Positions 42,171 through 52,885 of a stretch of 64,000 nucleotides of DNA are shown in pieces. Each line of letters starts with the position of its first letter. The first letter of the stretch is position 1. The translations under genes and the position numbers were made by a program. The notes below the pieces were generated by a model. It was not told where the DNA came from. It saw only the letters and a list, made by a program, of their open reading frames with translations, and made no database searches. Source of the stretch: VRUE01 sp963702955. Its GTDB lineage: Bacteria > Actinomycetota > Thermoleophilia > Solirubrobacterales > 70-9. The stretch spans positions 248,001-312,000 of the forward strand of contig OY969774.1 in the NCBI GenBank assembly GCA_963702955.1, read 5' to 3'.

Positions 42171-43751
42171 CTAGTGCTTCTTCTTGTGCTTTTCCTTCAG
42201 CGCCTTCAGCGTCGTGTTGAACACGACGGTCTTCTTGCTGAGGGCTTCGGCGACGCCGACCTTGGCCGTCAGCTTGCCGCTGTGCGCTTTCTTCAGCGCC
42301 GCCAGCGCCTTGCCCTTGACGGTCACGGTCACCTGAGCCGTTTTGCCCGGGGCGAGGTGCTTCGGGACGCCGATCTTCACGCGGTAGGGCTTGGCGCCCG
42401 TCTTCTTCTTGCTGCTGATCGCCGATTTCGTCGCTTTCGGTTTGCCGACTTTGAGCAGGCCCGAGAGCGCTTTCAGCGTGCAGGGCGAGCTGCCGCAGGT
42501 GATCGTCCCGATCACGGCCTGTTTCTTCTTGTTGAGTTTGGCGCTTTTTTTCGCTTTCGACTGCGCCGGGAGCGGGAGCGGGGGCGGGGGCGGCGGCACT
42601 TTCAGCGGCTGCCAGCTCGGTTCGAGTCCGCCTTCGACGATGCGAGTCATGCCCGAGCCGTCGGGGTTGACCGTGAAAATCCCGCTGTTGGCTTTGCCCG
42701 CGGAGCCGTAGACGAAGCGCTGGAAGACGATCTTCGATCCGTCCGGCGAGAAGGCCGGTGAGCCGACGTAGCCGCCGCTCGTGCCGCTCGGGTGCGGGAA
42801 CGTGAGGATCGACAGCGAGCCGCCGGCGGCGGGGACGATGCCCAGTTCGTCGTTGCCGTGGACGAAGACGATTCGCGACCCGTCGGGCGAGAAGTTCGGC
42901 GCGAAGTCGCCGGGTCCGGAGGCGACGGTAATCGGCGAGGACCCCGGCGCGTTGACCACCAGAACCTGCGAATGACCACTGGAATTGTCCCAGCGGGAGA
43001 AGGCCAGCGCGCCAGTCACCGAGTAGGTCGGGTCGTAATCTTCGTGGCCGGAGTCGTAGGACGTGACCTCGCCCATCTGCGCCCCCGTGCTGGAGCTGAG
43101 GGTGACGATCCGCGAGGCGCAGCTTTCGCATTCGTATTCGTAGTTGAAATACGATTCCGGATCTTCGTAGCCGAGGCATTCCGGTTCGTTCAGCGCCGTG
43201 ACCGCGCAGATGCTCTTGGAGATTTCGGTGCCGTGACTCTCGGCAACGGCGATCTGCGATCCGTCCGGCGAAAAGGCGGGGCTGCCGTAGCTGTGCCAGC
43301 TCGACTTGTAAGTCTGGATCTTGACGAAGGGAATTTCTTCGGTCGAGTCCGGGACTTCGTAATTTTCTTCCCATTCGGTTTCGGAGCTGTTGGAGTTGCT
43401 GCCGCCCGCAAGCTGGGTCTGTCCGGAACCGTCGGCGTTCATCGCGTTGACGTTGTTCCCGCGGGTGAAGGCGATCCTGCTGCCGTCCGCCGAGTAGCTG
43501 GGGGAGTAGTCGGTGTTGCCGCTGGTCAGCCTGGTCGCCGAGCCGCCGTCGGGGTTCGCGGTCCAGATCGACTCTTCGGTGTAGGTGGTGCCGTACGCGT
43601 AGGCGATCCTGCCGTTGCCTCCGGGGAAGGCCGCCTCACCGCGACCGCTCAATGACACCGTGAGAAACACCAAGCCCGCAGCCAACGTGAGCGCAACCAA
43701 GGCCGCGAACCGCCGTCGCTGGCTGGGAATGAAGCGAGACATCTCCATCAT
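42171..43751 (-). CDS. Secreted TolB-like WD40/PD40 beta-propeller protein
   Basis: 526 residues from the ATG at 43751, behind AGAAAGGG; a GTG at 43778 is possible. A signal peptide (FAALVALTLAAGLVFLTVSLSGRGEA) is followed by at least five PD40 blades marked by S(P/A)DGS(R/Q/K)I(A/V)(F/V) (for example YSADGSRIAF, FSPDGSQIAV, FSPDGSRIVF, FSPDGSKIVF). After a proline-rich linker a C-terminal domain rich in Lys ends in KEKHKKKH. No catalytic residues are seen; such propellers usually bind partners. It is divergent from the polytopic gene at 43882. Confidence 0.88.
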   Translation of the reverse strand: MMEMSRFIPSQRRRFAALVALTLAAGLVFLTVSLSGRGEAAFPGGNGRIAYAYGTTYTEESIWTANPDGGSATRLTSGNTDYSPSYSADGSRIAFTRGNNVNAMNADGSGQTQLAGGSNSNSSETEWEENYEVPDSTEEIPFVKIQTYKSSWHSYGSPAFSPDGSQIAVAESHGTEISKSICAVTALNEPECLGYEDPESYFNYEYECESCASRIVTLSSSTGAQMGEVTSYDSGHEDYDPTYSVTGALAFSRWDNSSGHSQVLVVNAPGSSPITVASGPGDFAPNFSPDGSRIVFVHGNDELGIVPAAGGSLSILTFPHPSGTSGGYVGSPAFSPDGSKIVFQRFVYGSAGKANSGIFTVNPDGSGMTRIVEGGLEPSWQPLKVPPPPPPLPLPAQSKAKKSAKLNKKKQAVIGTITCGSSPCTLKALSGLLKVGKPKATKSAISSKKKTGAKPYRVKIGVPKHLAPGKTAQVTVTVKGKALAALKKAHSGKLTAKVGVAEALSKKTVVFNTTLKALKEKHKKKH

Positions 43752-43881
43752 CTGAGCCCTTTCTCGAGTGCCGCTCACCGGCGAACAGCGTGTGACCTAC
43801 CCTGCCAAGGTCACCCTTATACCACGCTAGCTATCCGTCTATGCTCGCGCCCGAATGTACGTAAGTGGCCGGCAGGGTTAG

Positions 43882-46065
43882 GTGTCAGCGCTCGAATACG
43901 TGACCCGGCTGACGCTCGCCGGGGTCGTCGCGGGTGGCTTCTGGGTGGGCGGGCGCGCGCTGCGGCTGTGGCTGGTGCCGAGCTGGACCGGCGCGCCTGC
44001 GGCCCTGGCTGGCATCGTGGCCGCCCTCTCCGTGGCGGTGGTCGCGGCCGAGCTGCTCGGAGTGGTCGGCCTGCTCGGTGCTCCGGCGCTGGCGATCTTC
44101 TCGATTGGGACGGCCGTCGCGCTGACGCTCCGGCGCCCGCCCGCCCGGTATGGCCCGCCGCCGCCGAGCGTGACAGTGGGAAAGGCCGCGCTGGCCCTGG
44201 CGGTGGGTGCATCCCTGCTGACCGCCGTGCGCTGGGCGGGCCCTGTCTTCGAGAGCCTCGACGTCGGCATCTACCGCCAGGACAGCCTTTGGTATCACCT
44301 GCCCCTCGCCGCATGGTTCGCGCAGACCGGCTCGGTGGGAGGCCTTCTCTTCACCGACCCGCTGAAGCTGACTGTCTGGTACTACCCGCTGAACACCGAG
44401 CTGCTGCACGCGATTGGGATGGTGGCGCTCGGCAACGACCTGCTCTCGCCGCTGCTCAACTACGGCTGGATGGGGGCGGCACTGCTCGCCGCCTGGTGCG
44501 TGGGGCGACCCTTCGGCCGCGCCGCCGCGACCCTGCTCGGCGGGATCCTCGTGGTCGGCTCCGACATGATGATCGTGCAGGCGGGGAACGCGCCGAGCGA
44601 CATCGCCGCGCTGGCCCTTCTGCTCGCCGCGGTCGCGATCCTTGCCAACGGCGTGGCTGCGCGCGGGGGGCGTGTCGGCCCGGACAGCGAGTTCCCCGCC
44701 GGCTTGGCCGTCGACCGCGGCCCGCTCGCGGTGGCCGCGCTGGCGGCGGGGCTCGCGATCGGAGCCAAGGTGACGATGCTCGTGCCGGTCGGCGTGATCA
44801 CCGTCGGGATCCTGCTCGCCGCGGATCGCGATCGCGCCCGCCGCGCCGCCGTCTGGGTCGGCGGGTTGCTCGCCACCGGCGGCTTCTGGTACCTGCGCAA
44901 CCTTGTGCATGCGGGCAATCCGCTGCCCTGGATCCATTTCGGCCCGCTGCCGGGGCCGCATCAGGAAGACCTTTACCCCCGGCCTGCGCACTCGATCGCG
45001 GAGTACGTCACCGAAAGCCACGCCTGGACCGCGTACTTCTTTCCCGGCCTGCACGACACGCTCGGGCCGCTCTGGTTCCTCGTCGCCTTCGCGGTGTTCG
45101 CCGGCATCGTCCTCGGCCTGCGACGAAGCAACGGCCGGCTGGTCCGCCTGCTCGCCCTCACCGCCGTGGCGACGCTGGTAGCTCATGCGCTGACGCCGAT
45201 CTCGGCTTCGGGGCCGGAGGGGAGCCCCATCGGCTTCGCCTCGAACCTCCGCTACGCGGCCCCGGGGCTCGCTCTCGCCCTGGTCGTGCTGCCGCTCTGC
45301 GAGTCGCGGGCGATCGTCAACCGGGTGATCGTTCCCGCCTACGCGGTGCTGATCGCCGTCGCCGCGATCTTCTCCTCGGAATGGATCCAGCCGAAGCCTG
45401 CGGCGGCGATCGCGGTCGGCGGCGCCACGGTCCTCGCGGCGATCTGGCTCGCCAGGAGCCCGGCCGGCCCCCGGGTTCGGCTAGCCGTCGCCGGCCTGGT
45501 TGCGGTCGCGGTGATCGCCGGCTACCCCCAGCAGCGCCAGTACTTCCACGACCGCTATCGGGCCGACGTGGCGCCACCGCTCGACAACCCCGGCTTCCGC
45601 GCCACCGATCAGTGGCGGCAGATCCAGACCTGGGCGCGCGAACAGCATGGGCTGCGCATCGGCATCGTCGGTACGCCCGCCGCCTACGGTCAGTACATCT
45701 TTTACGGTGGCGACCTCTCCAACGAAGTTCGCTATCTGGGCGAACCCCGGCCGGCCGGAGGCTTCGGTCCGATCGAAACCTGCAATCGCTGGCGGGAAGC
45801 GATCGACGCCGGCGGCTTTGACGCCGTCGTGATCACCCCGGAAGATCTCGGATCCGCCCTCCTGCCTCCGCAGATTCGCTGGACCGCGCTGGGCGGCGAG
45901 GCGAAGCCGACGCTGAACGTCCTCCCTGCGGCCGTCTTCCAGTTGACCGGACCGCTGGAACCCGGTCTGTGTGGCCGGTCTTCGAGCGCCAGCCCGTCTC
46001 CGTGGCCGGGCGGGCGCGGCCCGGGTGCGTTCCCGCCGGGCATCGGTCCTCGTTTCAAAGGCTAG
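43882..46065 (+). CDS. Polytopic membrane protein, GT-C glycosyltransferase-like
   Basis: 727 residues from a GTG. About a dozen hydrophobic helices are seen, with the first large loop containing YRQDSLWYHLPLAAWF and TVWYYPLNTELLH, a pattern (acidic residue in the first loop, W/YHLP) seen in GT-C lipid-linked glycosyltransferases of the PMT/ArnT kind. The C-terminal 150 residues are soluble (YFHDRYRADVAPP, RIGIVGTPAAYGQYIFYGGDLSNEVRYL). A role in transferring sugars outside the membrane is inference. It converges on the nucleotide-sugar dehydrogenase, with about 40 bp between the stops. Confidence 0.7.
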   Translation: MSALEYVTRLTLAGVVAGGFWVGGRALRLWLVPSWTGAPAALAGIVAALSVAVVAAELLGVVGLLGAPALAIFSIGTAVALTLRRPPARYGPPPPSVTVGKAALALAVGASLLTAVRWAGPVFESLDVGIYRQDSLWYHLPLAAWFAQTGSVGGLLFTDPLKLTVWYYPLNTELLHAIGMVALGNDLLSPLLNYGWMGAALLAAWCVGRPFGRAAATLLGGILVVGSDMMIVQAGNAPSDIAALALLLAAVAILANGVAARGGRVGPDSEFPAGLAVDRGPLAVAALAAGLAIGAKVTMLVPVGVITVGILLAADRDRARRAAVWVGGLLATGGFWYLRNLVHAGNPLPWIHFGPLPGPHQEDLYPRPAHSIAEYVTESHAWTAYFFPGLHDTLGPLWFLVAFAVFAGIVLGLRRSNGRLVRLLALTAVATLVAHALTPISASGPEGSPIGFASNLRYAAPGLALALVVLPLCESRAIVNRVIVPAYAVLIAVAAIFSSEWIQPKPAAAIAVGGATVLAAIWLARSPAGPRVRLAVAGLVAVAVIAGYPQQRQYFHDRYRADVAPPLDNPGFRATDQWRQIQTWAREQHGLRIGIVGTPAAYGQYIFYGGDLSNEVRYLGEPRPAGGFGPIETCNRWREAIDAGGFDAVVITPEDLGSALLPPQIRWTALGGEAKPTLNVLPAAVFQLTGPLEPGLCGRSSSASPSPWPGGRGPGAFPPGIGPRFKG

Positions 46066-46108
46066 GCACAACTTTGGTTGTCACCCCCTCGGGGGCGGCT
46101 TCTATCTG

Positions 46109-47359
46109 CTAAAGCCGAACCAGGCCAGGCGCCTCGACGCCCCGCGTAACCCCGCGGAAGTCGATGACCTGAGCGGCCCGGGCGACCACGTCCCCGTAGT
46201 CGACCTCGGGGTGGGCGGTGACGATCGCGGCGATGTCGGCCCCGGCCAGGCCCTGGTCGAGGTCCGCAGAGGCGAGGTCGAACTGGGGAAGCGCCGGCAC
46301 GTGGGGGTCGTGGTAGGAGACCTCGGCGCCCTGCTCTTGCAGCAGGGCGAGGATCTCCAGGGCGGGGGACTCGCGGATGTCCCCGACGCCGGGCTTGTAG
46401 CTGACGCCGAGCAGGAGGATGCGCGAGCCCTTGACCGAGCGCTCGGCGTCGTTCAGCGCCTTGGCGATGCGCTCCACGCAGTAGCCGGGCTGGGCGCGGT
46501 TGACCTTGCCGGCGAGCTCGATGAACTCCGGGTAGAAGTCGTGCTCTCTGGCCTTGAAGGCGAGGTAGAAGGGGTCGACCGGCAGGCAGTGGCCTCCCAT
46601 CCCGGGGCCGGGATCGAAGCGCATGAAACCGAACGGCTTCGAGGCGGCGGCCTCGATCACCTCCCAGACTTCGATCCCGAGGCGCTCGCAGAGCTGGGCC
46701 AGCTCGTTGACCAGGGCGATGTTGACCGAGCGGAAGATGTTCTCCAAGAGCTTCGAGAGCTCCGCCGCCTCGGGCGAGGAGAGGACGATCACCCGCTCGC
46801 AGATCAGCGCGTAGAGCTCACGGGCGCGCTCGGTGCAGGCGGGGGTGATCCCTCCCAAGAGCTTCGGGGTGCTGGCCAGGGTGTAGTCGGTGCGGCCGGG
46901 GTCGATCCGCTCGGGGGAGAAGGCGAGGTGGAAGTCGGTGCCCGCTTTCAGGCCCGAGCCCTGCTCCAGGGCCGGTCCCAGGCGCTCGCGGGTGGTGCCG
47001 GGGTAGGTGGTCGACTCCAAGACGACGAGCCGGCCCGCTTTGAGGATCGTCGCCAGCTTCGCCGCGGCGTCGTTGAGGTAGGCGAGGTCGGGCTCGCGCG
47101 ATCCGGTCAGCGGGGTCGGGACGCAGATCACGATCGCCTCGCAGGCGCCCAGCTCGGCGACCTCGGTGGTTGCCGTGAGGCGCCCTTGAAGCGAGGCGAG
47201 GGCCGCGTCGGAGATGTCCTCGACGTAGCTTTTGCCCTCGTTCAGCGCCTTCGCCTTGGCCGGGTCGGCCTCCAGGCCGATCACCTCGTTACCCGCCTCG
47301 GCGAAGGCGACGGCCAGCGGTAGGCCGACGTAGCCGAGCCCGACGATTCCGATCTTCAT
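46109..47359 (-). CDS. Nucleotide-sugar (UDP-GlcNAc/UDP-ManNAc-type) dehydrogenase
   Basis: 416 residues from the ATG at 47359 (MKIGIVGLGYVGLPLA), the NAD-binding start of the family; sequence further upstream in the same frame is not homologous. The three-domain layout is visible: Rossmann fold, central domain with FSPERIDPGRTDYTL and the catalytic Cys258 in GPGMGGHCLPVDPFYL, and C-terminal UDP-binding domain (LLLGVSYKPGVGDIRESPA). It oxidises a UDP-hexose C6 alcohol to the acid with two NAD+, supplying uronic acids for surface polysaccharide. The sequence is closest in style to WbpA/Cap5-type enzymes. Confidence 0.92.
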   Translation of the reverse strand: MKIGIVGLGYVGLPLAVAFAEAGNEVIGLEADPAKAKALNEGKSYVEDISDAALASLQGRLTATTEVAELGACEAIVICVPTPLTGSREPDLAYLNDAAAKLATILKAGRLVVLESTTYPGTTRERLGPALEQGSGLKAGTDFHLAFSPERIDPGRTDYTLASTPKLLGGITPACTERARELYALICERVIVLSSPEAAELSKLLENIFRSVNIALVNELAQLCERLGIEVWEVIEAAASKPFGFMRFDPGPGMGGHCLPVDPFYLAFKAREHDFYPEFIELAGKVNRAQPGYCVERIAKALNDAERSVKGSRILLLGVSYKPGVGDIRESPALEILALLQEQGAEVSYHDPHVPALPQFDLASADLDQGLAGADIAAIVTAHPEVDYGDVVARAAQVIDFRGVTRGVEAPGLVRL

Positions 47360-47543
47360 TGGCGGCAGTCTAGGTAACGGCGGGATTACCCGAACGGAGG
47401 GTGGAGAAGTCGGGGACCGGATGCATCGAGAGGGGATCGATCTGGATCCCGCCTTCGTGGGCGAGGCCGCCGTCGCAGCCGACTTCTTCGAACGCTGACG
47501 GCTTGAGATACTTCGCTGCGCGATCGCTTTAAAGGCCGAACAG

Positions 47544-47846
47544 ATGAGCGCCCTGCCGCGCCTCGGTGCGGCTCTGGCCGTGGCCGCGGTCGCCCTCGCC
47601 GCCGCCGGTTGCGGCAGCACCGTGATCGACCAGCAGAAGGTCGAGGAACAGGTCAAGGAAAGCTCGGAAAAGATCAGCGGGGCGAAGGTCTCCTCGGTCG
47701 AATGCCCGTCCGGGGTCAAGGTCGAACCGGGCGCCACCTTCGCCTGCAGCGTCAAATTCTCCTCCGGAAAAGAAGAAACGGCGCAGTTGAAGATCCGCGA
47801 CAAGGAAGCGGATCTCGATTTCGAAGCCCTCAGCCCCGATAAGTAG
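47544..47846 (+). CDS. DUF4333 lipoprotein
   Basis: 100 residues with a lipoprotein signal (LAVAAVALAAAGC, lipobox Cys23). The mature part is a DUF4333 domain: EEQVKESSEKISGAKVSSVECPSGVKVEPGATFACSV, with the conserved Cys pair. Such proteins are small envelope lipoproteins of actinobacteria without known activity. The stop is followed after 1 bp by the PEP carboxykinase start, so they may be co-transcribed. The 184 bp upstream hold no recognisable gene. Confidence 0.85.
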   Translation: MSALPRLGAALAVAAVALAAAGCGSTVIDQQKVEEQVKESSEKISGAKVSSVECPSGVKVEPGATFACSVKFSSGKEETAQLKIRDKEADLDFEALSPDK

Positions 47847-47847
47847 A

Positions 47848-49662
<1,815 letters not shown>

Positions 49663-49688
49663 GAGGCCAAGCCCGCCTGGAGCGAGAG

Positions 49689-50486
49689 ATGGAGCGGAAG
49701 CTCGTCTTCGATGTCGGCATGAACGACGGCAGGGACTCTGCCTATTACCTGAGGCGCGGGCACAGCGTCATCGGGGTCGAGGCCGACCCGCTCCTGGCCA
49801 AGCAGTCGCAGCAGCGCTTCCGCCGGGAGATCGAGGAAGGGCGATTCTCCGTCGTCAACGTCGGCATCGCGGAGCGTGAGGGCGAGGCCGAGTTCTGGGT
49901 CTGCGACGACTGGAGCCCCTGGAGCTCGTTCGACCGCGAGAACGCAAGCCGCAACGGCAGCCGGCACCACGCCGAGCAGGTCGAGCTGACGACGATGGCC
50001 TCGATCTTCGCCGAGTTCGGCATCCCGTACTACTGCAAGGTGGATATCGAGGGGTACGACAAGTACTGCCTCCAAGGACTCAGCGCCGAGTCCCGCCCTC
50101 AGATCATGTCGGTCGAGTTCTCCGACTTTCCGTTCATCGATCGCATGCATTCGCTCGGGTACGATCGCTTCAAATTGATTCACCAGCTCAGCTTCAGCCC
50201 GGTTTCCGCGCGTTGGTTCTCACTCCGGTCCCAACTGCCCGGCGAAAGGGTTCGAGCCGGGTTCGAGCGGATCCGGGGGGCGGTCCGGGGGGGACTCAAC
50301 GACGGTGCGTGGTACTTCAAGATCGGATCGTCCGGCCCATGGCCCGAGGACACCCCGGGCGAATGGATGCACTACGAGCGGATCTCAGCGGTGCGAGAGT
50401 ACGTCGAGCGCCAGTACGCGACGGGCCGGTTCGGCCCACTCGACTGCTTCGATCTCCACGCCACGAGCGCGGACGTCGTCGGCTAG
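49689..50486 (+). CDS. FkbM-family methyltransferase
   Basis: 265 residues. The SAM-binding domain starts at once (LVFDVGMNDGRDSAYYLRRGHSVIGVEADP) and the FkbM-specific block YYCKVDIEGYDKYCLQGL follows. FkbM-type enzymes O-methylate sugars or other hydroxyls and are frequent in polysaccharide clusters. It is 26 bp after pckG and converges on the GH26-like gene with a 10-bp gap. The acceptor is not known. Confidence 0.88.
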   Translation: MERKLVFDVGMNDGRDSAYYLRRGHSVIGVEADPLLAKQSQQRFRREIEEGRFSVVNVGIAEREGEAEFWVCDDWSPWSSFDRENASRNGSRHHAEQVELTTMASIFAEFGIPYYCKVDIEGYDKYCLQGLSAESRPQIMSVEFSDFPFIDRMHSLGYDRFKLIHQLSFSPVSARWFSLRSQLPGERVRAGFERIRGAVRGGLNDGAWYFKIGSSGPWPEDTPGEWMHYERISAVREYVERQYATGRFGPLDCFDLHATSADVVG

Positions 50487-50496
50487 GTCGCCCGGC

Positions 50497-51570
50497 TCAA
50501 CGCAGAGCCGGGCCGGGGGGATGGACGGGCCCGTCCGGCAGCTCGCTGAAGACGTTGGGTCGGTAGATCTTTCGCCGGATACCGGCGGCGAAGGCGTGGC
50601 GCGAGGAGCGGGAGCTCTCGATCGGCCAGTCCATTCCTTCCCACTTTTCGTCGAACCAGATCAGACCGCGGACCTTGCGATATCGCGAGGGGACGACGTT
50701 GAGGGTGTTGCGTATCCAGCTCGCCTTGGAGCCCCCGCGCTCTTCCGACGCGGTCTCCCCGATCAGCATGGGCTTGTGTGGCGCGAGCCGGACGAGCGTC
50801 CGGTAGCTGGAGTGGAACACCTTGTTGAAGCTCATCCATCCGGCGGAGTTGCGGGTGTCACCCCAGTTGAAGCCGTCGAGGCAGGTCCAGTTGACATAGG
50901 CGTTGCCTGGATACAGCTGCCTGAACGTTTTCAACCGCTTCGCCAAAGCGATGTTCGGACACCACACCCAGGTCGCGTTCGTCGCTCCCGCCTGAACGAA
51001 GATTTCATGAACATGGCGCCAGGCGGCGACGAATTCGCCAGACTGGTTGCCGTTCACTCCCTCGTTCCATGGAAACCAGAATCCGTTCATCTCCCAGTCG
51101 AATCGCAAGAAGAACGGTCGCCCCCAGTCGGCCGCCGCTTCGGCGAATTCGCGGATGTAGGTGTCGTAGGTGCCGCCTATGATGCGACTGAGCCGGAAGG
51201 CCGGCTGATGGACCGGGTCGCGACTGGAGGTCGAGGCGGAGCTCCAGCTCAGGAACGGCACCGCGCCGTATTGGCGGACCCGCTCCATCGGTTCGGTCGG
51301 AAACCCGTAGAAGCCGCAGGGCGACGTCGAACAGTCGGCGAACGGGACATAGAAGGAGATCAGTGAGGGAGGCTTGTGCGCGATGTGCTGGAACTTGTAG
51401 ACGGCGCGCATGTCCCATGGCGCCTGGGTGCCGGTCAGCTGCGGGCCTATTTGAGCCCCCCAGTAGATCGGTCGGGAGCCGCCGCCGGCTCCGGCCGTGG
51501 CCGGGGTGGCGGCGAGGCACAGCAGGCCCAGAAGACCGATCGCGGCAGATCGTAGCGTGTGCATGTTCAT
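50497..51570 (-). CDS. Secreted GH26-like glycoside hydrolase, paralogue 1
   Basis: 357 residues with a signal peptide (AAIGLLGLLCLAATPATAGA). The (beta/alpha)8 domain has the GH26 acid/base Glu160 in FLRFDWEMNGFWFPW and the nucleophile Glu272 in PMLIGETAS. Six or more other segments are shared with the three paralogues upstream, including IYWGAQIGPQLTG, PFADC..SPCGFYGFP, NEGVNGNQSGEF and WVWCPN. GH26 enzymes cleave beta-mannans and related glycans; the true substrate is unknown. A Cys pair (DCSTSPC) is conserved in all four. Confidence 0.88.
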   Translation of the reverse strand: MNMHTLRSAAIGLLGLLCLAATPATAGAGGGSRPIYWGAQIGPQLTGTQAPWDMRAVYKFQHIAHKPPSLISFYVPFADCSTSPCGFYGFPTEPMERVRQYGAVPFLSWSSASTSSRDPVHQPAFRLSRIIGGTYDTYIREFAEAAADWGRPFFLRFDWEMNGFWFPWNEGVNGNQSGEFVAAWRHVHEIFVQAGATNATWVWCPNIALAKRLKTFRQLYPGNAYVNWTCLDGFNWGDTRNSAGWMSFNKVFHSSYRTLVRLAPHKPMLIGETASEERGGSKASWIRNTLNVVPSRYRKVRGLIWFDEKWEGMDWPIESSRSSRHAFAAGIRRKIYRPNVFSELPDGPVHPPGPALR

Positions 51571-51614
51571 CTCTTCGACCTGTCAACCCCTGGGCAGGAG
51601 GTTTGCTGCGAAAT

Positions 51615-51671
51615 ATCCGCGCAGGGACGGGGGCTCGTACGTGATGGTACGTGCCGGGTGGCTGCGCGGAT
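51615..51671 (-). terminator. Stem-loop directly after GH26 paralogue 2
   Basis: ATCCGCGCAG (51615-51624) and CTGCGCGGAT (51662-51671) form a perfect 10-bp outer stem; inside, GGCTCGTAC and GTACGTGCC can pair with one mismatch. The right arm ends on the last base of the stop of the upstream paralogue, so it probably terminates that transcript. Confidence 0.55.
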
Positions 51672-52819
51672 CACCTCGGTGGCGCTATTGGGCTGGCGGC
51701 GATGGCGCCGTAGCGGTTGGCCCGAAAGGCGGGTGGGCGAATGCCCTGCGCAAATGCGCTGGTGACGTCCCTGGACGTCTCGAGCGGCCAGTTGATGCCG
51801 CGGTCGAACTGGTCGAACCAGATGAGCCCACGCACCCGCCCGTAGTCGCTTCTCAGCAGCGAGAACATGCGGCGGATCCAGTCCGCCTTTCCCTGCCCGC
51901 CGCCGTTCGAGGCCATCTCGCCGACCAGCATCGGCTTATGGGGGGCGATCCGTTTGACGACGGTGCGGTAGCTCGGGCCGAAGATTTCGTCGAAGCTCAT
52001 CCACGGATGGGGGTTGACCGGCGTCTTGCTGAAGTTGTAGCCGTCGAGACAGGTCCAGTCGACGTAGGCAACGCCGGGCCAGTAGCGCTTCAGTGGCCCG
52101 TAGCGATGGCTGCTGTCGGCATAGGGGCACCACACCCAATTCGCGTTGGTGGCGCCGACTTCGTCGAAGATGTCATGCACGTGGTGCCAGGCGGCGACGA
52201 ATTCGCCCGGCTGGTTGCCATTGACCCCCTCATGCCAAGGGAACCAGGGGCCGTTCATCTCCCAGTCGTAGCGGAGGAAGAAGGGGTGCCCCCAGGTGGC
52301 CGCTTCTTCGGCGAAGCTGCGGATGTAGGCGTCGTATGAGCCGTCGATGATGTCGGCGAGCTGGAAGTCGGGGAGCGTGACTTCCGCGGGGGTGGAGGCC
52401 GAGCTCCAGCTCAGGAACGGGATCGCCCCATAGCTTCGAATCGCGTCCATCCCGGCCGCCGGGAAGGGGTAGAACGAGCAGGGGGTTGACGAGCAGTCCG
52501 CAAACGGGCTGGCGAACTCGATCAGCGAAAGGCCCTTGCCGACACGCTGTTCGAACTGGGAGATGGCGCTCATGTCCCATGGCGGCGGCGAGCCGGTCAA
52601 CTGGTCGCCGATCCACGCCCCCCAGTAGATGGGGCGTTGCCTCTGCGGACGCCGGCTATGCGGTTGGGGATGCGGTTGCTTCGCCTGGTGCGTGGCGTGC
52701 CTCCCCGGATGGGCGGCCGTCGAGCGGGCGGCTGCCGGGTTCGCGGCAACGCAGATCAGGCCGAGCGCGAGCAGCACCGTCATGGCGCCACGGCCTATAT
52801 GTGGCTTGCGCGTTTCCAT
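51671..52819 (-). CDS. Secreted GH26-like glycoside hydrolase, paralogue 2
   Basis: 382 residues, with a signal peptide (MTVLLALGLICVAANPAAA) and a His/Pro/Gln-rich linker (about 33-62) before the catalytic domain. Catalytic Glu187 (FLRYDWEMNGPWFPW) and Glu302 (PMLVGEMAS) are kept. Compared with the others it has NYADSS-like changes in the substrate loop (WCPYADSSHRYG) and WTCLDGYNFSKT, hinting at a different specificity. A strong stem-loop follows the stop. Confidence 0.88.
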   Translation of the reverse strand: METRKPHIGRGAMTVLLALGLICVAANPAAARSTAAHPGRHATHQAKQPHPQPHSRRPQRQRPIYWGAWIGDQLTGSPPPWDMSAISQFEQRVGKGLSLIEFASPFADCSSTPCSFYPFPAAGMDAIRSYGAIPFLSWSSASTPAEVTLPDFQLADIIDGSYDAYIRSFAEEAATWGHPFFLRYDWEMNGPWFPWHEGVNGNQPGEFVAAWHHVHDIFDEVGATNANWVWCPYADSSHRYGPLKRYWPGVAYVDWTCLDGYNFSKTPVNPHPWMSFDEIFGPSYRTVVKRIAPHKPMLVGEMASNGGGQGKADWIRRMFSLLRSDYGRVRGLIWFDQFDRGINWPLETSRDVTSAFAQGIRPPAFRANRYGAIAASPIAPPR

Positions 52820-52885
52820 TCTCGTTCAACCCTGCCCGTCAGAACGGGGTGCCGGAGTCTAGGGAGGGCGACCGCCCGGCCGGCA

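Noticed and set aside
46066..46108. Intrinsic terminator between the polytopic gene and the dehydrogenase
   Set aside because: Only two weak hairpins (5 bp and 4 bp) are present and there is no U-tract, so it was not listed.
47421..47498. 25-codon ORF upstream of the DUF4333 gene
   Set aside because: No ribosome site, domain or conservation that can be judged; probably noise in a 184-bp intergenic region.
51571..51595. TTGACA as a promoter of GH26 paralogue 1
   Set aside because: It lies too close to the ATG for a -10 element and a leader to fit.
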